DNA from: Margaritifera margaritifera
Lineage: Eukaryota; Mollusca; Bivalvia; Unionida; Margaritiferidae
DNA length: 64,000 nucleotides
NCBI GenBank assembly: GCA_029931535.1
Contig: JAQPZY010001423.1
Span: 1,323,501-1,387,500 of the forward strand
Direction: 5' to 3'
The translations under genes and the position numbers were made by a program. This document shows positions 34,639 through 45,735 of the stretch, piece after piece (the stretch's first letter is position 1; each line of letters starts with the position of its first letter). The notes beneath the pieces are model-generated. The model did no database searches. It was not told the origin of the DNA and was given only the letters and a program-made list of their open reading frames with translations.

Positions 34639-36983
34639 TTAACCCTTTAGCTACTACAGCTGTTGAACAGTTTCACTACTGTGAGTGTTACCGTATCAGC
34701 TACAGTGACTACTGATACTGGTTGCTAGGCTGAATACTAGAGCACCATGATGGCTGACTGCATAAACTGACATTAAACACACGCTTACATTTATTTTCAT
34801 TATTTCATTGTTTATTGCTTGATTTCAATGAAACAAAGAACAGCTTACTTTGTATAGTGTTTGTTATTGATATATTTCCACATTCACATACTCCTACGTC
34901 TCAGCATACAAGAAATTTTTTAGTCATGTAAGTTGTTTTGAATTCCTCCAAATAAATCCAATATTTGCATATTTACATATAAACTATGAATGAAATCCAC
35001 ATTTTCTAATTCCAACGTTGAGAGTGGTACCTCTCAGAACAGTCATTGTCCACACATAAATGTACTTGGCACTGTTTACGACCAGTGAAAAAACTTCTTG
35101 TCTTCTCCCTTCCTTTACACACATCTTACATCTACCACATTTCTGGAACCATCCTGTCCCCTCGGTGTCAACATTAGAGAGTGCTTTTATTTTTCTAGTC
35201 CCCAGGAAGCCAGCAACCATCATTTTGCTAAGTTCATCTTAAATTCAAGCTGTATTCATTTTTTTCTTTCTTTTCCAGACTTTGTTTTCATCTGATGATT
35301 TGGTGACTTTCATACATATCAGGGCATTACATATTGCTGGGTCAATCAGAAACCAAAAAAGGTACTGTCACCATTTCTTTGCTTTATGGCAAGAACTGTA
35401 TTGCATTCGATTTTGGTCTGCAGTATCCACCTCCCCTTTGTTTTTAGAATAATCATCTGTAACTTTTGGACATTTTACTTCTTTTGATCACCTGTTTTTT
35501 TCTCGTTGAGTTACGTTGGATAGCTGTGCAGGATCCATGTTATTAACAAAATATGGACAATTTTCTTATCTTTCCAGGGAACACAGACAAGCTTCTGTTT
35601 TTGCATAATTTTCATGTGCCCCTGGATTTTTAAACCAGTTTATTTTTTTAAAGGTTCTGGCATTCCTTTTCTATTTCCTCGGACCATATCACAACAGTAG
35701 AGTCCATCCTGTTGCAAATCTTAAAACAATTGGGGATATGAATAGAATTTGTACATATATACAATTTATATATACCGGGTATATATGGGTGGTTCTTATT
35801 TGTTATTTTTCTGGTAAGATCTTTCACCACTCTAGTCCCTATTCCTTCTTCTGTCACTCTGTCTCTCTGTCCATCAGTCTTTCCAACATACACTTGAAAT
35901 TCATGGACATAGCCGTTTTGGGGATGGGCTGTTTCCCAGACTTTTATGCCAGATTTTTTTTGGTTTTGCTGACAGGTATTGTTTTAATAAACGTCTTCCT
36001 TTATAAGCAACCATGCCTTCATCATCTGATTTTTGGGAGGGTCATAATTTTCCAGGCATTTCTCCAAGACTGTGTCATAGAAAGGTCTTATGTGGCAAAT
36101 CTCGTCATGTCTTGGTTGGCCTCTGGGTGGGTTGACACTTGTGTCGTTGGCATGGAAATATTTGCTTATTCTTTCAGGCCTCTCCCTGGTCATGATTTTA
36201 GGTATTCCTGGGATACCAAAATATATTGATGTCATTTAGGCTATAGAATATTTGGGTATCGGCATGGTATCGTACCATTTTGGGTCTTGTTTTTGGTCCC
36301 CCATTTTCTTGGCATAAGCATCCATTTCTTTAACAAGCTTTTCCATCGGGCATTCAGTAAAAAAAATATCCTCATTATTTACTGGTCCAAGTTCAACAGT
36401 TGAATCATCATGAGAATCAAAATAATTGCTCTCAAACACCGAGATGTCATCACTCCATTGTGCAAGTGGGACAATAGCCTCCTCGTTTGATTCAAAATCA
36501 CTTATATCTGGTGTTGAATCTGGACTAACATCTATATCTGAGCCAATTTCTGAGCTTGATCCATCAAACTCTTCTATATCACTTGGATTAAACCCTTCAA
36601 ACTCACTAATATACAAATCAGAATCCATCTTTGTTTACCTCAGCTACATGTGTCTCTTTTAAGTGTGGAAAAACCTTCCTTTGTATCTAAATTAAACATA
36701 TCATATTACAAACTTGTATCAAAATGTTGAGTAATCATCCCTCTCATTGGTTATGATAATAACAAATATGTAGACTTCTGTACTTTCAACCAATGTTCAG
36801 TTAACATAACATTAATGTACACATATATGCAGCACTTTGATTCAGAGTAGTGATGGACTAAGCACATATATGCGTCAGTAGGGAGCAAACAAGTGTTATC
36901 TTCAGTACACATAAGTGGCACTGTGTTTGATGAGTTATTTACAGGTGATGCATAGATGTGGGAGTAGTAGCTACAAATGTTAC
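34639..36983 (-). mobile_element. piggyBac element fossil with both ends visible
   Basis: The left end is TTAACCCTTTAGCTACTAC at 34639. The right end is GTAGTAGCTACAAATGTTAC ending at 36983, which inverts to GTAACATTTGTAGCTACTAC. The target TTAA is intact on the left and changed to TTAC on the right. Between them lies a transposase pseudogene on the minus strand (34984-36628). The total is about 2.35 kb, a normal size for an autonomous piggyBac element. Confidence 0.8.
34984..36628 (-). pseudogene. piggyBac transposase pseudogene (PGBD4-like)
   Basis: Reading from 36628 leftwards, an acidic N-terminus (SEFEGFNPSDIEEFDG) is followed by a single in-frame TAA at 36238-36236. Then come IPKIMTRERPERISKYFHAN and PRGQPRHDEICHIRPFYDTV, the conserved start of the DDE_Tnp_1_7 domain. 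After a frameshift near 36030 the first catalytic Asp is readable in SDDEGMVAYKGRR. VYVGKTDGQR lies at about 35890. The second Asp region is not recognisable near 35760. The third is present as VDTADQ at about 35420, followed by QYLFWFLIDPAICNALI. A C-terminal Cys-rich part (KCGRCKMCVKEGRR) ends near 34984. At least two frameshifts and three stops make it non-functional. Confidence 0.85.
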
Positions 36984-37389
36984 AGGAACTTCATGTCAGT
37001 GTTCATAATTGTGGTGATCTAATAAGCATGTAATAAGTAAATAATAAAAAAAATAGACAGGGCCCCAGGCACCGGTCACCTGTCACTGGTCACCAGTCTT
37101 TGTGTATCAGTCACCAGTCAATGGAGTCCCATCAGCAGTATGGGGACAGGGATCAGGAGTCTGACTAGGGAAGGGGATCAGATTGGCATACCCCCTTTCC
37201 TATGTTCCCTTTCAATCCCTGTAGGATGTGGGGACATCTATTCCAGGGAAGTGAATCTTCCTTCCCATTAATGGCACCATGGACGCCCATGCAGTGCAGA
37301 TGTGGCAGGTAGCAGACCTGCATCTCTTGCTCATGTGGAGCCAAACAAAAAGGAGGGGGGGTTGGTACTCTCCCACCAGACAATCAAGG

Positions 37390-38165
37390 TTGGATGAGAA
37401 GTATTTCAGTCCCCCTAAAAATCTGAGTTAGGATGGTCCTGCCACTCCCCTTGATGTGGGTACCCATACTCCCCAGTCTTCCTCTCATCAGAGAGACACT
37501 GGGTTGGGAAGTCCTGTCTCCCCTCAGGAGTAGGACGAGGACGATCACGTCCTTTCAGTTTTGGTGAACTCGAACAAGTTCGCAGAGGAACTGGCTGAGA
37601 TGGTCCCTCCTCCTACCTTCGTGTCCCCTTCCTCTATCCGCCTGTTGGTTCAGATGGAGGAGGAGGAAGAGATATGGTCTATTGATAAGGTGGTAAACAA
37701 TAAGATCTCCTTTTACTCCCAAGGTTTTCGAGAGGCCATGATTTCGACAGGCAACACAAGGCGTGGTCTGTTCCTGCATCTATGCTGCAACTGCTGGTTT
37801 CAGCATCCAGGTACAGTGTTCAATCTCCTGTTTAGCCTCTTAAAGCCCACCCCCACCCCAACCCAGACACTGGGCCATTGCAAGTGGGGAATTTTGATGG
37901 GGATTTGGGCTTGCTTTCCAGTCAAGATACTGGGGCTTAAAGCTTGTATGCTAGTAACCATAGCAGAAGTTGCATGCCAATCTGTTTTTGGTGGCCTCCT
38001 TCAGGAGGAATCTTTGTCTCCAGCTGCGCTGCAGCGCTTGCTGGAGGTGGTTGCCAAAACTTAGAGGCTTTCTTTGTCAATATCCATGGCGCTATCAGTG
38101 GAGCTGGTCCACCTCTGCAAGGATGTTGCTCAGGATACATTGAAGGTCTTACTGGATCACAGGAA
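37390..38165 (+). pseudogene. DIRS gag-like ORF, C-terminal part (copy B)
   Basis: The frame at 37561 reads NKFAEELAEMVPPPTFVSPS and then EEEIWSIDKVVNNKISFYSQ. The EEIWS(I/F)DKVVN segment recurs in copy C at 49850-49890, placing both in the same ORF. The frame changes near 37930-38064 and stops before the RT region. I recognise this as the position of the DIRS first ORF but not a specific enzymatic function. Confidence 0.65.
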
Positions 38166-38224
38166 GAACCTTGTTACGGCTGCTCTTTTGGAGGTGGAGA
38201 CTTTCTTATGAGGTCTCATTCCCT

Positions 38225-39521
38225 CTGTGGCATCTGAAGGTCCAACAACACTGGTTCCTCGCAGCTGCTCCTGGCCAATCGAAACCAGCCAGGAAGCATC
38301 CTCATCCTTACCACCCCTTGGGGCCTTCCTCAAAGTTCTTTGAAAGGATGCAGCCACAACAGTCCAGGAAGCAACATCAATTCAATTCTCCCTCTCACCC
38401 ATCTTTAGCTGGATGAGACATCTGGAAGGATCAAGGGAGGAAGCCTGTGGACTCTTTCCCCTTTCCCAAGTCTCTGGCTTTCAGCTCATGGATTTTCCTG
38501 GTCTTCAAAAAAGACAGACAATTTCAGCTTATCATTGATCATTCTGCCCTTCACATTTCTTCTGGATGAACCAATCAAGATGGAGACTACCACCTCAGTC
38601 AGGAATGCCATAAGGTACAGCATCTGGGAAATCTCCATTGACCTTAGGATGTATAGCTTCACATCCCAGTTTTTCCTTCTCACAAGAAATACCACCAGTT
38701 TTGCCTGGACCGGGAGATATTCCAATTTTGAGCTCTTCCATTCGTCCTAGCCCCTGCTCCCAGAGCTTTTACCAGGGTGATAGGAGTTGTTGCGCCCACC
38801 TGAGGGTTCTGAGAATCCCCATCCTCCAATAATTTGACGACTGGTTGATGCACAATGGCCTCTGAAAATCCCTTTTGCAACATTTGTTCTGTTGCCAGTC
38901 TGCAATGTCCTGGCTAGGACTCATTCTGAACCTTGAGAAATCAGAGCTAATCCCTTCTCAGGATTTCGTTTTTGTGGGGATGAATTTCCTCACCAACCTT
39001 GGGTGAGTTGGTGTTGCACTGGACAGGATAGACAGAATCCTGGCTTTTTTGGCAGTGCCTCAGCCAAGACCTTGTCAGCTCACCTGTATCTATCCCTCCT
39101 GGCAACCTTGAACTCTGTGGTGGACCTGGTTCCCCTAGTAAGACTGTACTTGAACCCTCTCCAGTTTCTCCTTCTGACGAACTGGACACTGCACAAGGAT
39201 CCCCTGTCAGCTTGGATTCCTCCGGGGTCAGAATTTCATCACCACTTGAGTTGGTGGGCAAATTGGGACAGGTTTCTGGCCGGAGTCCCAATGCACACCC
39301 CCTGACCTACCCACTGCTATCTGTACACAGACATGTCAGATTAAGGTTGAGGCACTCACTTGGAGCCAGAAGGGATAGTTCTTCAGGGTTCATGATCCTG
39401 GGAAGAAGCTACCCTTCACATAAACAATTCGGAAATGGAGGAAGTATTTTTAGCCCTACAGGATTGTGTCAACCAAATAAGGAGCCATTATGTGATGGTC
39501 TCCTCCAACAACATATCAGTA
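38225..39521 (+). pseudogene. DIRS reverse transcriptase and start of RNase H (copy B), broken
   Basis: Recognisable pieces in order are FSSWIFLVFKKDRQFQLIID (about 38476), ATSVRNAIR-like (about 38598), DREIFQF-ALPFVLAPAPRAF (about 38708-38770), the catalytic box at 38830-38841, LVSAHLYLSLLATLNSVVDL-like (about 39075) and SWWANWDRFLAGVPMH (about 39250). The catalytic YLDD motif reads stop-F-D-D because the Tyr codon is TAA (38830-38832) and Leu is TTT. Frequent stops confirm loss of function. The RNase H frame runs into VMVSSNN at about 39500 and is then interrupted by the transposon at 39522. Confidence 0.8.
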
Positions 39522-40624
39522 CAGTGGTCTCCCTCTTATAAGGTCACCCCTTCTGCAGCAGGAGAGTGGCCTTATAAGAGGGGTGGACTTTCTTGAGGGG
39601 GATCACGCAGATGTGAGTAATAACTACATATAAAGTATCAACGGCATAACTAATTTTTATATATTTAATATTTTCATGTAAAAATCACAGGAATATGGAC
39701 TTCATGTGATAAAACTAACATCGATGCTATATATATATATATTATGAATAATCATCACTCGTGGTGCAAAACCACCTTGTCAGTAAAATCGGGGCACAAA
39801 CATCTTGTTGTAACTATCTCTGTACATCTGTCGATTCCGTCTTCCCTCTCATTGCAGTTGAATGTATATTGATGATGTTTATTTGAAACTTTCTGACATC
39901 AAATTTCTCAGTAGTGATCAAAGGACTCTCCCAATTTTTGTTTAGTCTAATTGCTTTCACTTTTCAGTCTAAACTTAGAATGTCTGACAACATTTTGCAC
40001 TTTTGCAAGAAGTTGTTCCTTCATGGGCAATTTGTAGTTATGACACAAGATGCTCATTGTTTACAAAGGAAGTGAACTTGTCACGTGATCGACTCTTTTT
40101 TTTTATAGTCTTGTACCCGGTTAAATACATTTCATAATATATGAGAGGGAAGCCAGAAAGGCTACGATACCATTATACTACCTGGCAAGCGAATGTCACG
40201 CTGACTTAAGCTGAACAAAACTGTGCTTCTCAGCAGTTAACTTTTGTCATCTTGATAATTATCAGTAATTATCAAAGTGACAAAACCTAACATCTAAGGA
40301 ACACACAGCAGTAAGGATAATGCAATTACTTACCTCTTTGTATGAATTAAAGTTACTTGATCGGCATGTTGGAACAAATGTTATTGTGTTGAGTTGAGAA
40401 ATTTACAAATATTAGTGAGGTTTCAGTCTGTAAACAATCAGTATGTGGCTGCTCGCAAGGGGTAAATTTGACAGTTCTTTCACTAAAATGCCAGCCACTG
40501 GTTGCATTAGAGTGGCGACCGTCCTTGAGAAGTACTTTTGAAGACAAACTCATCAGTCCATGGGATTCTGGCAGTATAAAATGGGTGGCCGCTGGTCGGG
40601 GGCTGTTCAAGAAAGGGACCACTG
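39522..40624. mobile_element. 1103-bp TA-flanked DNA transposon, non-autonomous, inside DIRS copy B
   Basis: The ends CAGTGGTCTCCCTCTT and (inverted) CAGTGGTCCCTTTCTT are terminal inverted repeats, with TA on both outer sides (39520-39521 and 40625-40626). Removing the insert and one TA restores an uninterrupted RNase H reading frame across the site (NISV then VAFLRQQG), which proves the borders. The TA target and CAGTGG start fit the Tc1/mariner-pogo group. No transposase is readable inside. Subterminal copies of CTTATAAG-AGTGGCC type lie near 39570 and 40510. Confidence 0.85.
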
Positions 40625-40848
40625 TAGTAGCATTCCTCAGGCAACAAGGAAGTACAGATGCTCCTTCTCTCTGGGTGGAGGTTTGGAACCTCCTTCGCTG
40701 GGCATCCTCAGAGGGGATTACCCTCTGTGTTAGACATATTCCAGGCAAGAACAATATTCTGGCAGACAGTCTGTCCAGGAGAGGCAAAGTAGTCCTCATG
40801 GAATGGTCTCTGCACCAACCTGTAGCTGAGTCTATGTTCAGACTCTAA
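40625..40848 (+). pseudogene. DIRS RNase H, distal part (copy B)
   Basis: An open frame reads VVAFLRQQGSTDAPSLWVEV, then RWASSEGITLCVRHIPGKNN, ILADSLSRRGK and EWSLHQPVAESMF. This is the C-terminal RNase H region with the HIPGKxNxxAD motif. It continues the frame broken at 39521. Confidence 0.8.
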
Positions 40849-40857
40849 GGAAAACCT

Positions 40858-41170
40858 TTGTTGGACTTGGTGGCAATGAGACTGAACAACAAGCTCCCCT
40901 TTTATGCCTCCCCAGTCCCAGATCAGAGAGCCTGGGCAGTGGATGTCATCAGTCTAAGCCCACCTTTCAGAATGATTCCACAAGTGCTCCACAAAGTCAG
41001 GACCTCCACTGCTCAGCTAATTCTGTCCCATCTGTGGCCACAATGATCGTGGTTCAGTGATCTACTCGACCTGTTGGTAGACGAGCCCAGGACATTCCCT
41101 TAGAGGAGGGACCTGCTATTGCAGCTCAGGCGGTCTCTTCTTCACAACAGCTCACAGATTTTCCACCTTC
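40858..41170 (+). pseudogene. DIRS linker region (copy B)
   Basis: The frame reads LLDLVAMRLNNKLPFYASPV, RAWAVDVISL, FRMIPQVLHKVRTSTAQLIL and LWPQ, aligned with VDLFATR of copy A. A stop follows LWPQ at 41046 and the sequence continues DLLDLLVDEPRT. About ten codons (the WDHLFAYAFPP region of copy A) are missing between VISL and FRMIP. Confidence 0.75.
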
Positions 41171-41570
41171 ATGCTTGGCTCATCTCAGGCGATCTATCCG
41201 CCAGGACAAGTTTTCAAGCAAGGTTGCCAACTGCATCATCCAGGCCAGGAGATGGTCTACATCCACTGTCTGCAGTACAAAGTGGAGAATCTTTTGCTAT
41301 TGGTGCAGTAGGAAATGCATTAATCCTAGTTGTCCCTCTCAGAGCACAGTGGCAGACATTCTTCTCTTTCTCTTTGAAGACAGAGAATGTTCGGTTTCTA
41401 CTGTTACAGACTATAGGGCAACCCTGTCAAACACATTCAAGTTCTCTAAGGGTCTGGCCATTGGTTAGAACCCTCATCTTTCTGATCTTATCAAGTATAA
41501 TGAGCTGCATAGACTGGTATCTTGCTCACTAATGCCTAAATGGAATCTCTCTCAGTATATTTTTGTATAA
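41119..41570 (+). pseudogene. DIRS tyrosine recombinase N-terminal half (copy B), truncated
   Basis: Two overlapping frames carry the signal. One ends the linker (FHLHAWLISGDLSARTSFQA). The other reads FSSKVANCIIQARRWSTSTV and FCYWCSRKCINPSCPSQST, the recombinase core-binding half seen in copy A. After LMPKWNLSQ near 41550 the similarity stops. The Arg, HxxR and Tyr boxes are absent, so the copy is truncated. Confidence 0.75.
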
Positions 41571-41683
41571 GTTGAGTTCCACATGTATGATTAATATTTC
41601 ATGAAATGAAATGAAAAATTGTGTGTTAAACGAAATTTTTGTAATCACAATGTATGTAATGTCATATGTTTGATATGCTGATA

Positions 41684-41905
41684 GATTTCTCCCTCGTTAT
41701 AATGCGGTAGTCGGGGTCCATAACTGCTGACCGCACTATGTACTGAACCATGTTATATTGAGAACCGTGATATGCATGCAACCGCGATATACTTAAAATA
41801 TCGTGATTTACTGAACAGTGGTATAGTGGGCATGGGGTCCATAGTAGTACTGCGTTATATCCAGAATCACATTATAATGAGGTGTGTTATAATGGGGGAG
41901 AGCTG
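41684..41905. mobile_element. 222-bp TA-flanked MITE, near-palindromic
   Basis: The left end GATTTCTCCCTCGTTATAAT and the right end ATTATAATGGGGGAGAGC...CTG are inverted, flanked by TA on both sides (41682-41683 and 41906-41907). A second inverted pair inside (GGGGTCCATA near 41714 and 41844) makes the element foldable. The ends resemble pogo/Tigger-type MITEs. It is non-coding. Confidence 0.65.
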
Positions 41906-42003
41906 TATTTTGTTTTCTATAACAGTTAAAATCAAAAACATGAATGCCCTGATTACTACGCAATAAGTTGTTATTATTAGTTGAATAATGTTGTAACAAC
42001 CAT

Positions 42004-42534
42004 TTAACTCATTGACCCCAGGAGATTCTTTTCATTTTTGCCTGAAATGGGGGTAGGAAATGCATTTTTTGGGTTACTTCTGATTGCATCCAAAAACATT
42101 TGTTTCCAAGAGATTTTCATATAGCCTGATGCTTAGGTGTATACAATATGTTGTTTTCGATTGGTTATGTATGCTGTGCATGTGCAGAAGGGTGAAAATT
42201 GGACTTCTTTTTTTTTTCTTTTCTTTTTTGCGTATTGGACCCACGATTTTCATGTACTGGTCCCTTTTTACTGCTAACCTCAAACTTATCCTACTTTTGC
42301 AAAGGTTCATCTCTCCATGTGCAGTTTGGGCAGGTCTGCTTTAGATCTAAGGCACAAAGTCTAAAATCCAGACCCAAACTCGGGTTCCAAAACTGGCAAT
42401 TTTCAACCTTAAAAAGTTGTGTCTAAAAAACGATGTTTTTTCCACTGCTTTTTAATGCGAGTAGAAAGTCTATATTATTTGGTAGGGTACAACTTCATCA
42501 TGCATAAACATGGCACGCGGGGTTAATGAATTAA
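42004..42534. mobile_element. TTAA-flanked MITE (piggyBac-like ends), copy 2
   Basis: The left end TTAACTCATTGACCCC and the right end (inverted) TTAATTCATTAACCCC differ by two bases. The 531-bp body matches 19397-19977. The termini differ from those of the autonomous piggyBac fossil at 34639 (TTAACCCTTTAGC), so a different piggyBac-type transposase probably moved it. Confidence 0.75.
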
Positions 42535-43432
42535 CTCTGTTGTCTAGAACACCTTATTTACCACATTGTGATGGTAAAACTACATCATTAGTCCCCTATA
42601 AAAATGTGATATGAATGTCGCATGCATGTTTAACTACTTTTGATTTACTTTGTATTCCTTACTTGTCACATTCGTGACATGAACAGAATAAACATTGTAT
42701 ATTGTCTGTTGTCTGTTCTATAGACATTACATCATTCCAGGTCAGGTCAGGCATCACCTGCTACCATAAGTAACAGTAGATGGTACTACGTGTGACTGTT
42801 GATCCAGAGTGGACAGCTACACCTGGCTCCCTCTGGAGAGTCCATTCTGGTGGATCAGGCAGCTAAGCAGATATGCTCATTCCCTGGCTGTAAAGGCAGA
42901 TGGCAAGAGCTGTGTGGACAGCACAGACCATCAGCTCAGGTGCAGTAGGAACTGATGGCCATCCACTGCATCCAGACGTGTCTCCAGACATCTCAACATT
43001 ATCGTGCCACTGGATTAAAACAGGTCTAGACAAGAAAGTGAGGGTGACTCAGTGCCACTTTCCCTCACTTAAATTCAACTCGTGCAAGTCATGACACTAT
43101 TCCCCTCCCCCCACCAGATACCTTCAAGTTCTGTGGCAGTGGGCGAGCTGCAAAGTAGCAGATATGGATACACTGAGAGCTGTAGCTGCAGACCTGCACA
43201 CAGGTGGCTCTGGGCATAGCGTCGCTTTTCACTGGACCAAAGCAGTGGAACTTGGCAGCCCCCTGGGTGACTGAGCAGTCCATTTTAGGATCACGCTGCT
43301 CACCTCCGTAGTATGAAGAAGGGGCTAGAGAAGGTGCCCTAAACATTGCCTGCTTTACCTTCACCCTGGTCAGCACACCAAGGCTGGTGCGGATCCCACC
43401 TTAGCGGTCAAAAACCTAACAAGAAGACAAAG

Positions 43433-44284
43433 GTGATGCAACTCACCATTGGTGCCTGGAATGTATGCACACTAATGGACAGTACATCAGCAGATAGACC
43501 AGAGAGAAGAACAGCTGTAGTTGGTAGAGAACTGGCTAGATTCAACATCCAGATAGTAGCAGTGAATGAAACTTGCTTAGCTGAGGAAGGACAACTCACC
43601 GAAGTAGGAGCCGGCTACACCTTCTTCTAGAGTGGCTGTAGTAAAGAAGAGCGACTTGAAGCTGGTGACGGGTTTGCCATCAAATCACAGCTAGTTAAAA
43701 AGCTCACAAATATCCCAAAGGGAGTGAATGACAGGCTAATATTAATGAGACTCCCACTGTCTGGAAAGAGACATGCAACTATCATAAGCGCCTATGCACC
43801 CACCATGATCAACCCAGATGATATCAAGGACAAATTTTATGAAGACCAGGAGTCTCTTATTGCAGAAGTACCAAAGGCAGACAAGCTTATCATCCTTGGT
43901 GACTTCAGTGCTATAGTTGGCACAGGTCACCAGACATGGCCAAGTGTCATTGGCTAAAATGGATTTGGGAAATGCAACAACAATGGACTCCTCCTACTAA
44001 GAAAATGTGCTGAACATGAACTTCTAATCACCAACACAGTATTCTGCATGCCAAACTGCAACAAGACGCCTTGGATGCACTCGCACTCCAAGCACTGGTA
44101 TCTTATTGACAACGTCATCGTCAGGAGAAGAGACAGGCAGGATGTCCAAGTGACAAAGGCCATGAAAATTGCAGATTGCTGGAATGATCAAAGGCTCATA
44201 GTCTCCAAGCTCAATATCCAGATTAAGCCTAGCAGAAGACCACAAGGCAGAAAAGTACCCAAAAAGCTTAATGTTGCAAATTGA
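43433..44284 (+). pseudogene. LINE endonuclease domain, inactivated
   Basis: Segments read QLTIGAWNVCTLMDSTSADR, ELARFNIQIVAVNETCLAEE, TIISAYAPTM, LIILGDFSAIVG and LIDNVIVRRRDRQDV. The N-E-T and G-D-F-x-A boxes of the exonuclease-endonuclease-phosphatase fold are present. A TAG at 43628-43630 falls where the family has Trp after YTFF. Another stop follows PSVIG near 43957. The final catalytic His of the S/T-D-H box is replaced, reading CWNDQRLIV at about 44178-44204. The enzyme would have nicked target DNA for target-primed reverse transcription. Confidence 0.85.
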
Positions 44285-45194
44285 AACAGGAGAATGTGAA
44301 ACAGGCATTTGTCGAAGAACTGTGCAGTCAGCTGGATACAATTGATACAAACTGGGCATCCTTCAGAGACTCTGTACTCAACTACATCCAAAACCCTCAG
44401 TCCCACCACACGTAAACATTAAGATTGGTTTGATGAGAACGATGCTGCCATACAGAGACTTCTGAATGAGAAACATCGGATACAGAAAACCTATTTAGAA
44501 AACATCACTTCATCTAAGAAGGCAGCCTTCAACAACATCAAGAGGACTGTCCAGTACAAACTCAGAGAGTTCCAAGACTCATGGCTGGGCAATAAGGTAG
44601 ATGAGATTCAGTCCTACGCAGACAGGAATGACATGAAGAACTTCTATGATGCTTTGAAGACAATCTGTGAGCCACAGTCATCAGGAACATTTCCAGTAAT
44701 GTGTGCTGACAGTGCCACGCTGCTCACTGACAAGGAAAAGATACTTCAAAGATGGGCAGAACACTTCAACAACATCCTCAATCAACAGTCATCTATCAGC
44801 GAGGAGGCAATTGATCGACTGCCCCAAGTGGAAATCAACATACAACTTGCTGACCCTCCTGAGCTGACTGAAACTATGAAGGCAATCAGCCTGTCAAAAT
44901 GCCAAAGCACCTGGAGCAGATGCTATACCAGCAGATGTCTACAAAGCCAGAGGCTCGCACATGGCAAAGAAACTGACTGAACTCTTCCAGTCAATGTGGA
45001 CTCGGGGAACTATGCCCCAGGAGTACAAGGATGCATCCATTGTCCTCTTGTACAAGCGGAAAGGCAACAGACAATCCTGCGACAACCATCAGGGCTTCTC
45101 CTTGCTGTCAGTAGCTGGCAAAATCCTTTCCAGAATTCTGCTGAATCATCTTGTGCATCACATTAATAAAGGGCTCCTGCCAGAGAGTCAGTGA
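44285..45194 (+). pseudogene. LINE linker and N-terminal reverse transcriptase
   Basis: Broken frames include KNAVSWIQLI-like coding at about 44310 and HRIQKTYLENITSSKKAAF-like coding at about 44480. An open frame (44633-44980) reads CADSATLLTDKEKILQRWAE and HFNNILNQQSSISEEAIDRL. A second frame (44961-45194) holds MPQEYKDASIVLLYKRKGNR and FSLLSVAGKILSRILLNHL, the fingers region of the RT. A TGA at 45192-45194 falls immediately before GFRKLRETTYMVFAARQLQ. Confidence 0.8.
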
Positions 45195-45735
45195 GGCTTC
45201 AGGAAATTACGAGAGACCACATACATGGTGTTTGCAGCTCGTCAACTCCAGGAGAAATGGCATGAATAGAACTCCAACCTGTACACGACAAAAGCCTTTG
45301 ATACAGTCAGCCATGGAAGCCTTTGGAAGATCATGGCAAAATTTGGTTGCCCAGAGAAATTTATCGTGATGGTTAAGCAATTCCATGATGGCATGCTTGC
45401 TCATGTTGTGGATGACAGTGAGTCATCTGAACCATTCAAAGTCACCAATGGAGTCCAGCAAGGCTGTGTGTTGGCCCCAACCCTCTTCAGTATGATGTTC
45501 TCTGCCATGCTTACTGATACCTTCTGTGACTATGACACTGGAATCAACATCAGATACTGGACTGAGGGGACTACAGGTGAAGACGAAGGTACAGGAAGTG
45601 ACTGTTCGCAATCTCCTATTTGCCGATGACTGTTCCCTGAATGCCAAATCTGAGTCTGACATGCAACACAATATGGACCATTCCTCTTAAGCATGTGACA
45701 ACTTCGGTCTCACAATCAGTATAAAGAAGACAGAG
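45195..45735 (+). pseudogene. LINE reverse transcriptase palm, motif A Asp deleted
   Basis: After the stop, motif 1-2 residues GFRKLRETTYMVFAARQLQE are readable. Motif A reads NLYTTKAFDTVSH (about 45275-45315) where related elements have a segment with the first catalytic Asp between YTT and KAF. About five codons appear to be deleted. Then follow KFGCPEKFIVMVKQFHDGML and NGVQQGCVLAPTLFSMMFSA (motif B). The FADD box at 45619-45630 (LLFADDCSLN) is intact but lies in another frame from motif B after a shift near 45560. A TAA is at about 45688. Confidence 0.85.

Larger units (their letters stand above)
37061..41570 (+). mobile_element. DIRS-type retroelement, copy B, decayed and split by a transposon
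   Basis: The order is gag C-terminal half, reverse transcriptase, RNase H, VDL linker and recombinase N-terminal half, stopping near 41570 without the catalytic recombinase domain. Degraded CACCGGTCACCTGTCACTGG repeats at 37070 correspond to the CCGGTCAC array of copy C. Many CpG sites of copy C are TpG or CpA here, indicating an older, methylated copy. A 1103-bp DNA transposon sits at 39522-40624. Confidence 0.85.

Noticed and set aside
35738..36229. Plus-strand ORF of 163 codons with hydrophobic stretches
   Set aside because: It overlaps the piggyBac transposase pseudogene, whose minus-strand reading matches a known family.
40353..40848. Host gene spanning the 1.1-kb insert
   Set aside because: The open frames cross the transposon border at 40624. 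The plus-strand part after 40625 is DIRS RNase H.
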